DNA of 64,000 bases from Limnephilus marmoratus (lineage: Eukaryota > Arthropoda > Insecta > Trichoptera > Limnephilidae), in contig OU862927.1 in the NCBI GenBank assembly GCA_917880885.1, forward strand, positions 35,429,571-35,493,570, read 5' to 3'. Below, piece after piece: positions 41,325-51,599 of this stretch (position 1 is the stretch's first letter; every line of letters begins with the position of its first letter). The notes beneath the pieces were generated by a model, which saw only the letters and a program-made list of their open reading frames with translations, was not told the DNA's origin and ran no database searches. A program made the translations under genes and the position numbers.

Positions 41325-41690
41325 TTTTTTATCACATCAAACATCAAATAACATTGAACACAATATAATATATGTACAACATGTTACATAATGACATATT
41401 TTTATCACATCAAACGTCAAATAACATTTAATACAATATAATATATGTACAACATGTTACATAATAATATATTTTTATCACATCAAACGTAAAATAACAT
41501 TGAATACAATATAATATATGTAAAACATGTTACATAATGATATATTTTTATCACATCGTCAAATAACATTGAATACAATGTAATATATGTAAAACACGTT
41601 ACATAATGATATATTTTTATCACATCAAACGTCAAATAACATTTAATACAATATAATATATGTACAACGTGTTACATAATGATATATTTT
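41325..41690. repeat. Tandem array, unit about 73 bp
   Basis: Five units of TTTTTATCACATCAAACGTC, then ATACAATATAATATATGTA and CAACATGTTACATAATGATA. Units are very similar, with one short deletion (near 41550). Confidence 0.9.
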
Positions 41691-41694
41691 TTAA

Positions 41695-41859
41695 GGTTAC
41701 ATGACAACCCAGAATCGTGCAATTTCATCACCTCTTTGAAAAGTCATTAAAACTTATGAAAAAATTAATCAAAAAATAGTCCATAACCTAACCTATTTTT
41801 TATATAAGATTTTCCAAAGGAGATGTTGAAGTTGAATGATTCTGAGTTGTCCGGTCACC
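41695..41859. mobile_element. Short family D hAT-like MITE
   Basis: Ends GGTTACATGACAACCCAGAA and, inverted, GGTGACCGGACAACTCAGAA. Flanked by A/T-rich ATTTTTTAA and ATTTTTAAC, a probable target duplication. Confidence 0.65.
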
Positions 41860-41865
41860 ATTTTT

Positions 41866-42035
41866 AACTTCATCACTCCTTTGAAAAAACATTTAAAGTG
41901 ATGAAAAAAAATCTAGGTTAAATAGGTTACGTTAGGTTAGGGGCTATTTTTTATTTTATTTTATTACTTTTATTGACTCTTTCCAAAGGGGTGTTGAAAT
42001 GCCACTTTCTTGAGTTATCGTGAAACCATACATTA
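41866..42035. mobile_element. Diverged family D MITE
   Basis: Shares TCCTTTGAAAAAACATTTAA, TTAGGTTAGGGGCTATTTTT and CTTTCCAAAGGGGTGTTGAA with other D copies. Ends are worn. Confidence 0.5.
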
Positions 42036-42348
42036 CATGAATTGCCTTCAATCTGTTGAGCAAACAATTTTTTTTAATATTACTTAATGTTATTTTCTAC
42101 ACATGTGTTTTATGTGTTGCATATTTGACCTTGGAAAGATAGTCTATTTTGATGTATGGTAAAGATAATCATACGTAAATTTAACGCTTGAGCTTTAATT
42201 AGCTGTAATATTTTATTTTGTTAATTGATTTGAATAAACAAATTGGTATTATATTTTTACAAACAAATGACATAAGAAATACAACAATTTGTGAATATAT
42301 GTATATTTATTTGTTATATGAATAAAAAACTAAACTTCTTTAATTTGT

Positions 42349-42605
42349 AATTTTGGAGGCGGGTATGGGTACCGCCGCCCAAGGAACCATTTATTGGATA
42401 ACAACACCTCTGCCGTAGGTCACCCCAAGTGGTTTGCTACGTTTGGTGTCTTAGCAGGGGTGCCCGGGTTCATGGGGCGAGGTTTGTACAGATCTTGGCG
42501 GCCAGTGCGTCTGCCTGCCTGCCGCTTGGTGCAGGATTGAGAGAGACTGGTTGAGGGAGGTCTTTCACCCTCTTCAGCCGGAATATCTCGACTCATCGCA
42601 TGACT
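42349..42605 (+). repeat. Family A retroposon, 5' part
   Basis: TTTTGGAGGCGGGTATGGGT through GGGTGCCCGGGTTCATGGGG into the central block, then lost after GACTCATCGCATGA. No poly(A). Confidence 0.75.
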
Positions 42606-43109
42606 CATGTGATCATTATATCTCAAAACTGGTGACACCTACCTCAGCGACGCGTGCGCCCCACGGAAGGTCCAAGCAGCGAGTGAGATATCTGAAAAGC
42701 ACAGCGACAGTTTCGCACTAATTAAAACGAGAGAGCAATAATTCTAACACGCACGCGTAAATTTTACGTAGACTATCTTCCCAGGGTTAAATGGCACTAC
42801 ATATTTTATATGTACATGAAGACAAGTATTCACAAAGGTTAATTGAAATTGACAGAAATCAACAATTGTTTAGGTTAGGTTGATTGAAATATGCATTTAT
42901 TAACAATAATTATTTCAATTGCTTTAAATACTTGCACTCGACATATTAAAAGTAGTGTGATTTAAGGGGCACCCCGGTATTATTACAACCATTTATAGCG
43001 TAATTTTTACAACAGATTGAATAAATAAATAAAAATTGTCTTTTGAACCTACATAACCTACAAATGTGAAAAAGTCAGTATTCTCTCTGAGAATCCAACC
43101 TCAAAGTCA
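42606..43109. other. No gene seen
   Basis: Mixed sequence with a GC-richer patch (42640-42780) and AT-rich remainder. No repeat match noticed. Confidence 0.4.
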
Positions 43110-43240
43110 GCTTGATCTGATTTTAATAGTCAGGTACTTCCTGACCTTCCTCTTTCCATTCTCCTACCCTATCCCATAATCCCTCCGCCCAACAATTTTA
43201 TCCAATCGGGGTGTAATCGTTCCACTGACTCCAGTTTTTG
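43110..43240 (+). repeat. Diverged family B fragment
   Basis: AGTCAGGTACTTCCTGACC, then CCTCTTTCCATTCTCCTACC and CCACTGACTCCAG follow the order of family B. Abuts the 30-bp minisatellite. Confidence 0.5.
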
Positions 43241-43244
43241 GTTT

Positions 43245-43745
43245 GCCGGGCAAGGTGTTGGCCATCAATAGTTTGCCGTGCAAGGTGTTGGCCATCAATA
43301 GTTTGCCGGGCAAGGTGTTGGCCATCAATAGTTTGCAGGGCAAGGTGCTGGCCATTAATAGTTTGCTGGGCAAGGTGTTGGTTATCAATAGTTTGCCAGG
43401 AAAGGTGTTGGCCATCAATTGTTTGCCGGCGAAGGTGTTGGCCATCAATAGTTTGCCGGGCAAGGGGTTGGCCATCAATAGTTTGCTGGGCAAGGTGTTG
43501 GCTATCAATAGTTTGCCGTGCAAGGTATTGGCCAACAGTAGTTTGCCGGGCAAGGTGTTGGCCATCAATAGTTTGCCGGGCAAGGTATTGGCCATCAATA
43601 GTTTGCCGGGCAGGGTGGGCCATTAATAGTTTGATGGGCAAGATGTTGGTTATCAATAGTTTGCCAGGCAAGGTGTTGGCCATCAATAGTTTGCCGAGCA
43701 AAGTATTGGCCATCAACTGTTTTCTGGGCAAAGTGTTGGCCATTA
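43245..43745. repeat. 30-bp minisatellite
   Basis: About 17 units of GTTTGCCGGGCAAGGTGTTG plus GCCATCAATA. Because 30 is a multiple of three, three long frames stay open on the two strands. They are translations of the repeat rather than genes. Confidence 0.92.
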
Positions 43746-43749
43746 TATA

Positions 43750-43975
43750 TAGAAACGGTCGCGGGTGTGCACACAATAACTCACAAAAATTTCATTGCAA
43801 CTGGATGAAAGGTACAGGAAATAATTTCTAACACCAGAGCTCAAAATGGTATTTAGAAACCTTCGCAGTATGCGCACAACAAATCACCCAAGTTTCATAG
43901 CAATCAGATAAATGGTTTTGGAACGCGTAAGAAACAAATAAAGAAACATTCATTTTTATATATAAAGATATCTTC
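43750..43975. repeat. Dispersed repeat F
   Basis: AAGTTTCATAGCAATCAGAT and AAACATTCATTTTTATATAT, with an upstream second TTTCATTGCAACTGGATGAA. A related piece lies at 60885-60985. Probably the tail of an old retroelement. Confidence 0.45.
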
Positions 43976-44885
43976 AGATCTTATTCTAAAACTTATATCT
44001 TAGCGCATTGCTAACAATTACTTTAAGGTTTTTAAAATTATGTTTCCTTACTAAATTTCAACACATATTATTATAATAAAACACCAATACATACATTTAA
44101 CACACATATAAAATAGTTAAGTAACATTTTTGATTTATCTTAAATTTATAAATGTTTCAAACAAAATCGTTGTAAAAATTCAACAGAATATTAATACTGT
44201 CAAAATTGTTTCTTGATAAAAATATGAAAACTTAATATCTTCGTTATGTACACAATTGACAAAATGTTTTCTTTTTGAACATTACATTTCTTGGTCAGAC
44301 AATTATTATTATTTCTTTAAACACAGCAAACTTATTTTGTGCCACCACTTTAATTCAAAATTAATAAAATACTTAGTTATAACCACGTTTATTATTTATT
44401 ACATTATTATTGTTTACAAAACCAACATGTTTCATAAGCAATGCTTAAGGCCCGTCTCTTGCGACCTCCGCCATTAACTTTTGCTTCGACATTCCCTTAA
44501 CTATTAACATTGTCACATCACTTTAAACATTTATAATGATAGACAATTCTTGTTGTGTTTCAAGCTTACCATGCGCAATAGAAAACATTCGCAAATCCCG
44601 GGTGAAGAGGGAAGGCAGGCAAGGACCGGCGCGGGGGGATTAGTTTATTTTTTATAGCTGCTGTGCCATATGGACGGTAAAGGAGAATAAATCGAATGAG
44701 CTTTTTAGGGTTATGTCAATAATATTATGACTTTAAATTGTAAATAAATACCGTCGTGATGGATGATTATTTATTTTGTGAACTCACTTGTAAATAAAAT
44801 CTATTCATTTATAAATCGGTTTCAGAGACATGGAAGAAATTGAAAAATTCAAATCGGTATTCTATTCTTAATTACTGATAAATAA
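43976..44885. other. No gene seen
   Basis: AT-rich spacer. A short GC-rich patch (44590-44640) contains GACCGGCGCGGGGGG. No ORF with support. Confidence 0.4.
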
Positions 44886-44889
44886 ATAC

Positions 44890-45415
44890 TATAGCGCGCC
44901 GTTTTTACGCTTGCCACTACACCATCTCTTTCCCCCGTACAGCGCCATCCTGCTCACCCCCCCCTAAGCAAACCAGGATGCGCCGACGCCTTCTGCGCAT
45001 CTCCCACCCTCGAGCCGCTACATAAACCACACCCCGCAACAAGGAACGGGCTATATAACAGGCTGCGCGCCCTAAATCAGTCAGTTCGTCTGCAGCTCGC
45101 TCTTGGCTAGTACGCTCTCTTAGTTGCGCTTCATCCTCTGGCACGACCCTCTAAGGAGTATTCTACTACCATAAGTAAAGCACCAACCAGACCCCCGACT
45201 GCTGCCTTAGTTGCGCTTCGTCCTATGGTACGACCCTCTAAGCAGAACCACAGTCAGCTTTTGTTGTTCCCAAAGCCTAACGGCAAGGTTCCCTCCGATC
45301 CCTTGCTCAGTTAATTAGTGAATTGATACATTGTGACTATTTTTACCATATTATGTGATCTGTGAACTTACTTTCTTAAATAAATAACCTTTTACCAACA
45401 ATTGTGTTATAATAC
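44890..45415 (+). mobile_element. Candidate solo LTR
   Basis: GC-rich block with TATATAA at 45052-45058 and an insect-type initiator TCAGTT at 45081-45086, whose A is 31 bases downstream: the spacing of a real TATA promoter. An internal duplication (TTAGTTGCGCTTC.TCCT) lies in the transcribed part, and AATAAATAACC at about 45380 could be the poly(A) signal. No LTR partner, coding region or TG...CA boundary could be fixed. Confidence 0.4.
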
Positions 45416-45449
45416 CTAATAAAAATTCGAGGTAGGTAGTATAAAGGTC

Positions 45450-45612
45450 TAACCACAAGTGGTGTGGTGTGTCATAGCGCCAGAAGCACATTGGTTTCAT
45501 ACATTTATTATGATTAGAAACATATTTGTAGGTTGTGGCGTGTCGACAAGCGACGACGATGATTGGTTAATTTGTAGTCACGACACACCACACAAGTGTG
45601 TTTACGTCTTTA
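45450..45612. repeat. Short inverted repeat, MITE-like
   Basis: AAGTGGTGTGGTGTGTC at 45458 and GACACACCACACAAGTG at 45580 are inverses enclosing about 100 bp. Confidence 0.5.
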
Positions 45613-46605
45613 AAATCTGCGCGTTCTCCTTGATACTTCGTCTACAATCTTATTGCTAAATTTCAGAACTAGACGTTTGACGTCTATGTAATTATGTACG
45701 CACTCGAAATTCTTAAATAGTAACTTTAGGTCGTGCAATAATTGATATTAATCCTAAATCTTTCCTGAAAATAAATATCTATTAAAATATCTGTGTTTTC
45801 TCCCTGATGTAGCATTTCTCTTCATCAGAACGCATTTTAACATTTATGTAAATGCCAAATGTCAAGTGTTCATTGCATAAGCGTTGACAGACCATAGACC
45901 ACAGACCACTAGCCAAATTGTGTGTGACCGCACGAACTTTCAACAAACGGAGGAGACGAAAACAAAAAATGTTAATAGTAATGTTAAAGCAAATGTCAGA
46001 GCATTTGTTTAAGTTAATGGTCGGAACCAACCTGCCTTTACTTCATCACTTAAAATTATTAGTACTTATTATTCACTTTGGCCATTTTTGTATAGTTGTA
46101 TAATATTACATTGGCTGAAAATACTAAAGGGTGTTTTCCTCTTGTAAAATTCATATAATTCTGGTGAAGATGACTTAATATGTAGATTTTTTACAGTCTG
46201 TTTTATATGAAAAAGGAATTTCATATAAAAGTTTTGTCTGGTAATCCATAGCATATTCTGGCCTTTAAAATTGTGGCTTATGGAGTAATATGCATATAAA
46301 AAATTAGGGTATAATAATATCTTAATCACAGGAATGTTCATAAATAATATAATTTTAAAAATAAATGCATTTGTAGAATAATCTACACACAAAAACCATA
46401 GTGAAAGATTACATCACATAATATGTCTAACATAATCAAAGAGTAGGCGTGTTTTGTGATTCAAAATTCGGACCAATCAGACGAATATTTCAAATTCAGA
46501 AATTCGGTCTATCGGTACAAATTTACAATCAAATGGAATGACAATATACAATGTGAGAGAGACAGAGCAGACGTTAGCTTTCTCTACCTCTCATCATTGT
46601 GGATT
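45613..46605. other. No supported gene
   Basis: A 107-codon open frame exists on the minus strand (46392-46069), rich in Ile, Phe and Tyr and with no recognised motif; not enough to call a gene. Confidence 0.35.
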
Positions 46606-46609
46606 TGGG

Positions 46610-46690
46610 TGTGTTAGCCTTCACAAGATAACCGTAAGATCACGCATTTGACTTGCGAGATTGCAGGTTCAATTACCTGTTTAAAAATAT
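46610..46690 (+). repeat. tRNA-Ser-like SINE head or pseudogene
   Basis: CGCA/TGCG closes a seven-base loop TTTGACT with TGA in the anticodon position. CAGGT/ACCTG forms a T stem around TCAATT, and GGTTCAATTACC resembles a B box. The acceptor stem does not pair. Confidence 0.4.
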
Positions 46691-46699
46691 ATTGACTTT

Positions 46700-47467
46700 T
46701 TTTTTTGCCCCACCGTAAACAATAACTCCACAGTCATAAAATTCTGCAACAATCATAAATATATTCTTACTTTGATATTTATAATTTGTAACATTACACA
46801 TTACAACATGAATTACACATACAATATACTTATCATTGTCCTAATTAGATTCTTATATGTCGTTTCAATGTTGGTATGGTAAAGCCTGCCTTAAGCCTGG
46901 TTTAAGGCCGTTTTAATCAAGGTTTAAACCGTATACAAGCCAAGTTTTTTACTGTTCCGACCTTACGCGCTGCATTATACTTACACCGCCTTTATTAGTA
47001 ACGGGTTAATGTTTAATATATAAATATTCAAGAAAGCAAAGGGGTTTGTTACAAAATTGTTTCTGTTTTTGGGTTTCTTCAACCATACAATCACAGAGCT
47101 TGTATTTAAGTAAATTCATAAGACATAGTTTCAATATTTAAATAATATTTATCATTCTTTTAAATTCTTGTAAATAAGATATATTTATTAATCTTGAGTT
47201 AGCTCATATTATCGTGTATGTTAACGAATATTTAAAATTATTTAAGTATTGGTATTCATTTACAAACTAAACATTGATGATTTTATCACATAAATGGCCA
47301 TCTGCATCATTCTGCTGACACAAAATGGCCGCCTTAATATTTTTAATACAAAATGGCGGCCTGCATCATAAATAAAACTGTGTAACACAGATTCATCACA
47401 TATCTACACAAGTTAAAGAAGTTTTACTACATTCTCAAAAATATGTGTTATTACAATTTTCACAGAA
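46700..47467. other. No gene seen
   Basis: AT-rich. An imperfect inverted pair around CACAAAATGGCCGCC and ACAAAATGGCGGCC (47320-47370) is the only structure. Confidence 0.4.
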
Positions 47468-47838
47468 TCTCTACATATTATAAATTAAAGTCCTCCGCCG
47501 TGTCTGTCGCCGTGTTCGCGATAAACTCAAAAACTACAGAATGGATTTTCATACAGTTTTCACTAATAGATAGAGTGATTCATGAGGAAGGTTTAGGTAT
47601 ATAATTTGACAAGGTTTTGTGTAAATTGGTTGAAATATATAATATATTGTGGTGGACGAGCGTACTGGCAGCGGGCGGTGTGGATTTGATTTGTATGGAA
47701 ATCTACAGTTTTATGCCGAGGTTGATGAAATTTTGCACATGTGACCTTCAAAACAGGAGGAAGGTCAATGTCTACATTTGATTTCTAAAACTCTGTGTAA
47801 AGCCCATAAAGAGCATCGCCGGCGGGGACTTCAGCTAG
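47468..47838 (+). mobile_element. Non-autonomous Helitron 3
   Basis: TCTCTACATATTATAAATTA start (identical to Helitron 1) and GGGGACTTCAGCTAG end, between A and T. Shares GGTTTTGTGTAAATTGGTTG and GTGGTGGACGAG with Helitron 1 inside. Confidence 0.8.
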
Positions 47839-48499
47839 TAATTTAATAATTGATACATTTTAATTTGAACAACCATTGTACAGGCCTTAATAATTTATAA
47901 CACATTTAAATACTTTTCTTATTCTAACAGCTAATACACAATCTTTTTAATAAAGTAAGTAAATATGTTTATACATTGTAACCTACATTATAATTTATAA
48001 ATAATTAAAGCTATAGATTTATCGATAGTTTCTTAGAATAAGGAACTCCGGTGAAAAACATTATGACTTAAAAAAAAATCATGAATATAGATTAAACAAA
48101 CAAATACTGATTCTGAGTAGGTAGGATTCTTTCGTCCGCTTGAATAATATGTAAAGAATTTGAAATCTTTTCACATTTTTACATCACAACAATTTGATTT
48201 CTTAATTCAGTCTAAACAAAAGTTTAACACATAAAATATATTATATCGTGGGGTAATTACTACAGCCAGGAGTATTGTTAAATCGAAGATTGATGTGTCC
48301 GGAACCGTAATACTTATATTTTGGAAATGAGAAAATTGCTGATCCTTTTTTTACATATTTATTTGCAAAAATGGAATGAATTACCTTGTTTCGGAGTTTC
48401 CCGGTTGTAGTAATTACTCCACGATAAAATAATACTATGGATTTAACAGTTTCAGGGCAAGCTCATTGTTCATGTAAATAAAAATTTCCAAACAGTAAA
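47839..48499. other. No gene seen
   Basis: AT-rich. ATCGTGGGGTAATTACTACA (48246) and its partial inverse TGTAGTAATTACTCCACGAT (48407) could be the ends of a small worn MITE. Confidence 0.4.
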
Positions 48500-48919
48500 G
48501 GGGCCTTTCAAGTATTACGTAACGCACTTGGGGGGGGGGGTCTTGTGAAACGTTACTGTGCGTTACGAGGGGGAGGGGGGTTCGAACAACCCGTTACGTA
48601 ACAGGTTTTTCTTTATGTAGATAAAAAAATAGGGAATTAAAATCTTCCATGTTGGCAATCCTTTTCATTTCCGAAATCTCTTGTTTTATTTATCACCGCA
48701 AACGTGATTAAAACAAGAAAAAAGATAATTAAGCGACTTTCCAGTACTTTCCGCAACTTAATTGTGACTTTCAGGTAAAAATTGTCACTTGGGCGTTACG
48801 TAATGTTTTGGAGGCGGGGAGGCGGGGGGGGGGGGGGGGGGAAACGTTATGGCGCGTTACACGGGGGGAGGGGGGTCAAAAATCTTCAAAAATTGTGTTA
48901 CGTAATACTCTAACGCCCC
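48500..48919. mobile_element. MITE with poly-G tracts
   Basis: Inverted ends GGGGCCTTTCAAGTATTACG and GGGGCGTTAGAGTATTACG, both continuing TAACRCA. A G-run, GTTAC.AGGGGGAGGGGGG and a second G-run near 48825 lie inside. AAA flanks both ends. Superfamily not assigned. Confidence 0.65.
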
Positions 48920-49066
48920 AAAGTTTTGAAGCATCAATTATATTTCCAATGCAACATACCCACAGGTTACAAAATTAGGCATTTGTATCGTCAAAAATGG
49001 GCTTTCGGCAATTTGTTCAAAGAAAAAAATTGTATTTTGAAAGTAGAATTGTATTCTATAGGATTT

Positions 49067-49165
49067 GAGATTTTCACGGCCAAAAGCATTATCGTGATTC
49101 ATTTTTGGATTTTTATGCCTTGTTGCGCTTTCTCCTTCTTTAGATAACGTTTTGGACACTGGTAC
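49067..49165. repeat. Hairpin MITE H, one arm
   Basis: GATTTTCACGGCCAAAAGC to TTCTTTAGATAACGTTTTGG matches the left arm of other H copies. The right arm is missing. Confidence 0.6.
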
Positions 49166-49869
49166 GGTGTGCAATCTCATCTCACCTGACCAACGATGGA
49201 ACATCTGTTCTTCTCGCCAAAAACTTTTTTTTCAAGCTTTTAAACAGCTTCCCTTTGTTTCCTTTCTCCAATTACTACAACTATTCCTTATCGTATATAC
49301 TAATATTGGGGTACACAGTCCCATTGGCTATAGGAAGTCAGGATTGTGTATCATCACATAAAAGAGTATTGTCATATAATCTCAAATAAAGCATGATAAA
49401 CAGTCACGGACATAATAATACATGAATAACAACACATTTAACATGAACGACATATTTATTTACAGATATAACAGCACATACCTGAAGGATTTTAACCATC
49501 GATTCCTGACTGAATAATATTTGGAGTAAACATAAAAGAAATGTCATTTTGCTATCCAATGATATATTTTTTCTTTTAAAACAGAAATATTTTTTTCAAT
49601 CACACCTCGCCACTAATCCACACTACTAAACGTCACAAAGGATTCACATGTTACACGCTGTTTCATGCATTACCGTGGTGCTGGAACGAGATGTAGTGTT
49701 TATCACGCGACCCGCTAGTCTATGCCCGACTACTCAGTTGCAACGTGTGACAGAAAAATATTTTTATGGTTAATTGAAAAAAAATATCATCAGGCAGTAA
49801 AATGATATTCACATTTTTACAACAAATTTGCTCTAGAATTGCGGGATAAAATCCTGCAGACACGAACTG

Positions 49870-49881
49870 CTACACCCTGTA
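49870..49881. repeat. Worn end of a second CAGGGTG MITE
   Basis: CTACACCCTGTA matches the right end of the element at 49953-50338. The rest of this copy was not found. Confidence 0.3.
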
Positions 49882-49952
49882 TATTATAAACTATACAAGT
49901 TACGCTTAGTTTCAGAAAGCAATAACATTCTGAATTAGTATATATATATATA

Positions 49953-50338
49953 CAGGGTGTCCGGGGGTAAAGTGCGTTAACTTCGGGAGGTGATTCTACA
50001 TAATAGTACAAGTAAAAAAGACAAATAAATTTTTTCGAAATTCCAACTTTTAGGGGTAGTTTTGAGGTAAAAACATAAAATTAGTCCGGCGTGTGCGGCC
50101 AAATTTATTATTTTTCGCTGTTACGATACGGGCCAATCACAATCGAGTCGGGCACCCGGCAGGCTCTTAGCAAGTAAGATCATACCTCACACTAAGGATT
50201 TTTAGTAGGTACTAGGTACTTTTTTTTGTATGGGAAAAAAAATGTTGGAATTTCGGAAAAAGTTGTTGATCTTTTTTACTCCTACCATCATGTAGAATCA
50301 CCTCCCGAAGTTAATGCACTTTACCCCAGGACACCCTG
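49953..50338. mobile_element. TA-flanked MITE with CAGGGTGTCC ends
   Basis: Ends CAGGGTGTCCGGGGGTAAAG and, inverted, CAGGGTGTCCTGGGGTAAAG continue to CGGGAGGTGATTCTACAT. TA duplicated on both sides suggests a Tc1/mariner relation. No transposase. Confidence 0.8.
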
Positions 50339-50503
50339 TATATTAGACAAAATATATTTTAGTAGTTGTGTAATCAAGATTGTTTGGCAGATAGTCAAAA
50401 TAAAATATCAACAGTTTATTTCTTTTCCGCCACAATTAATTGTTAAATGTGTCACTTGTCACAATCATTAAATGTGTGTCACTTTTGCGACAAATATAAC
50501 TTC

Positions 50504-51392
50504 GGAATAATTTCGGTTTACGGAAGGTCTTCCAAAATAATTTTTTTTTTTTTTTTTATACTAATTATGGGCCGGAAAATCCAAAACTGAAAGAACTTTT
50601 TTTCGGAAAGCAATATTAACAAAGTTACACGACTTTAAAATTTTCTATAGGCACACATGAAAATCGACATATTGGAAGTATTATGACAGTTTAAAGTCAT
50701 AGATAAACTAGAAAAATGTTTTACCACACAAAATTAAATGTTACCATGCAATAATATCATCAAACATACCTTATAAATCGACGAAGTATGAAAATTCGTA
50801 GTCTTAAAAATGCGTAACCTAACCTAACGCTAGGTTTGTGTAACATGGTTTGTGCCCCTTTATACCGCCTGCTCGCGTCACGGCAAAAAAACATCCCTGT
50901 TTTCAAGTAGTTTAGCGGCTACGCTAGGTTTGTGTAACATGGTTTGTGCCCCTTTATACCGCCTGCTCGCGTCAATTTTAAAAAACAGCCTACGTTTTCA
51001 AGTAGTTTAACGGCTACGCTAGGTTTGTGTCACATGGTTTGTGCCCCTTTATACCGCCTGCTCGCGTCAATTTAAAAAAATATCCCTGTTTTCAAGTAGT
51101 TTAGCGTTTACGCCAAAAGTGAGTAAAATTTATAAAAAATAATTACTTAAGTTAGTTATTGATATGGCAACACTTAATTTTATGTGGCTGTTTCTATGAC
51201 TTTAAACTGTCATAATCCTTCCAATATGTCGATTTTCATGTATGCGTATAGAAAATTTTAAAGTCGTGTAACTTTGTTAATATTGCTTTCCGAAAAAAAA
51301 TTCTTTCGGATTCGGATTCTCCAGCCAATAGTTAGTATAAAAAAATAAAGTTTTATTATTTTGGAAGACCTTCCGTAAACCGAAATTAAGCC
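50504..51392. mobile_element. Fold-back element 3
   Basis: Exact 8-bp duplication ATAACTTC (50496-50503, 51393-51400). Arms of about 190 bp contain TAATTTCGGTTTACGGAAGG and its inverse. The loop holds three to four tandem units of about 95 bp (CGCTAGGTTTGTGTAACATG, then AAGTAGTTTAGCGGCTA). It lies just downstream of gene C. Confidence 0.8.
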
Positions 51393-51452
51393 ATAACTTC
51401 TTCAACATCAAGTGTATTTACTTATAGAAGGATGGCCATCATCAGAACATGT

Positions 51453-51458
51453 TTTATT
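51453..51458 (-). terminator. AATAAA polyadenylation signal of gene C
   Basis: Minus-strand AATAAA 41 bases after the TAA at 51499-51501. Confidence 0.5.
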
Positions 51459-51498
51459 TACCTTACAAATGGAGAGCTGTAACTTTTTTCCAGTTATC

Positions 51499-51599
51499 TT
51501 ACAAAATATTGTTGCAAATATTTCTTTGGTGCAATTTTAGACTCCTGAATGTTGAATAAAGCTTTCCACAATGTTCGCATATACTCTGACTTTTAGCTC
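51499..51599 (-). CDS. Gene C exon 3, C2HC finger
   Basis: Follows TTTTTACAG, begins with GA that completes Gly, and encodes a full C-x2-C-x12-H-x4-C finger before TAA. The finger fits directly after HIKMEH of exon 2. Confidence 0.7.

Noticed and set aside
43164..43831. Overlapping open frames of 127-197 codons on both strands
   Set aside because: They are translations of a 30-bp tandem repeat; codon periodicity comes from the unit length.
46069..46392. 107-codon minus-strand frame
   Set aside because: Low-complexity hydrophobic composition, no motif, no conserved splice or start context.
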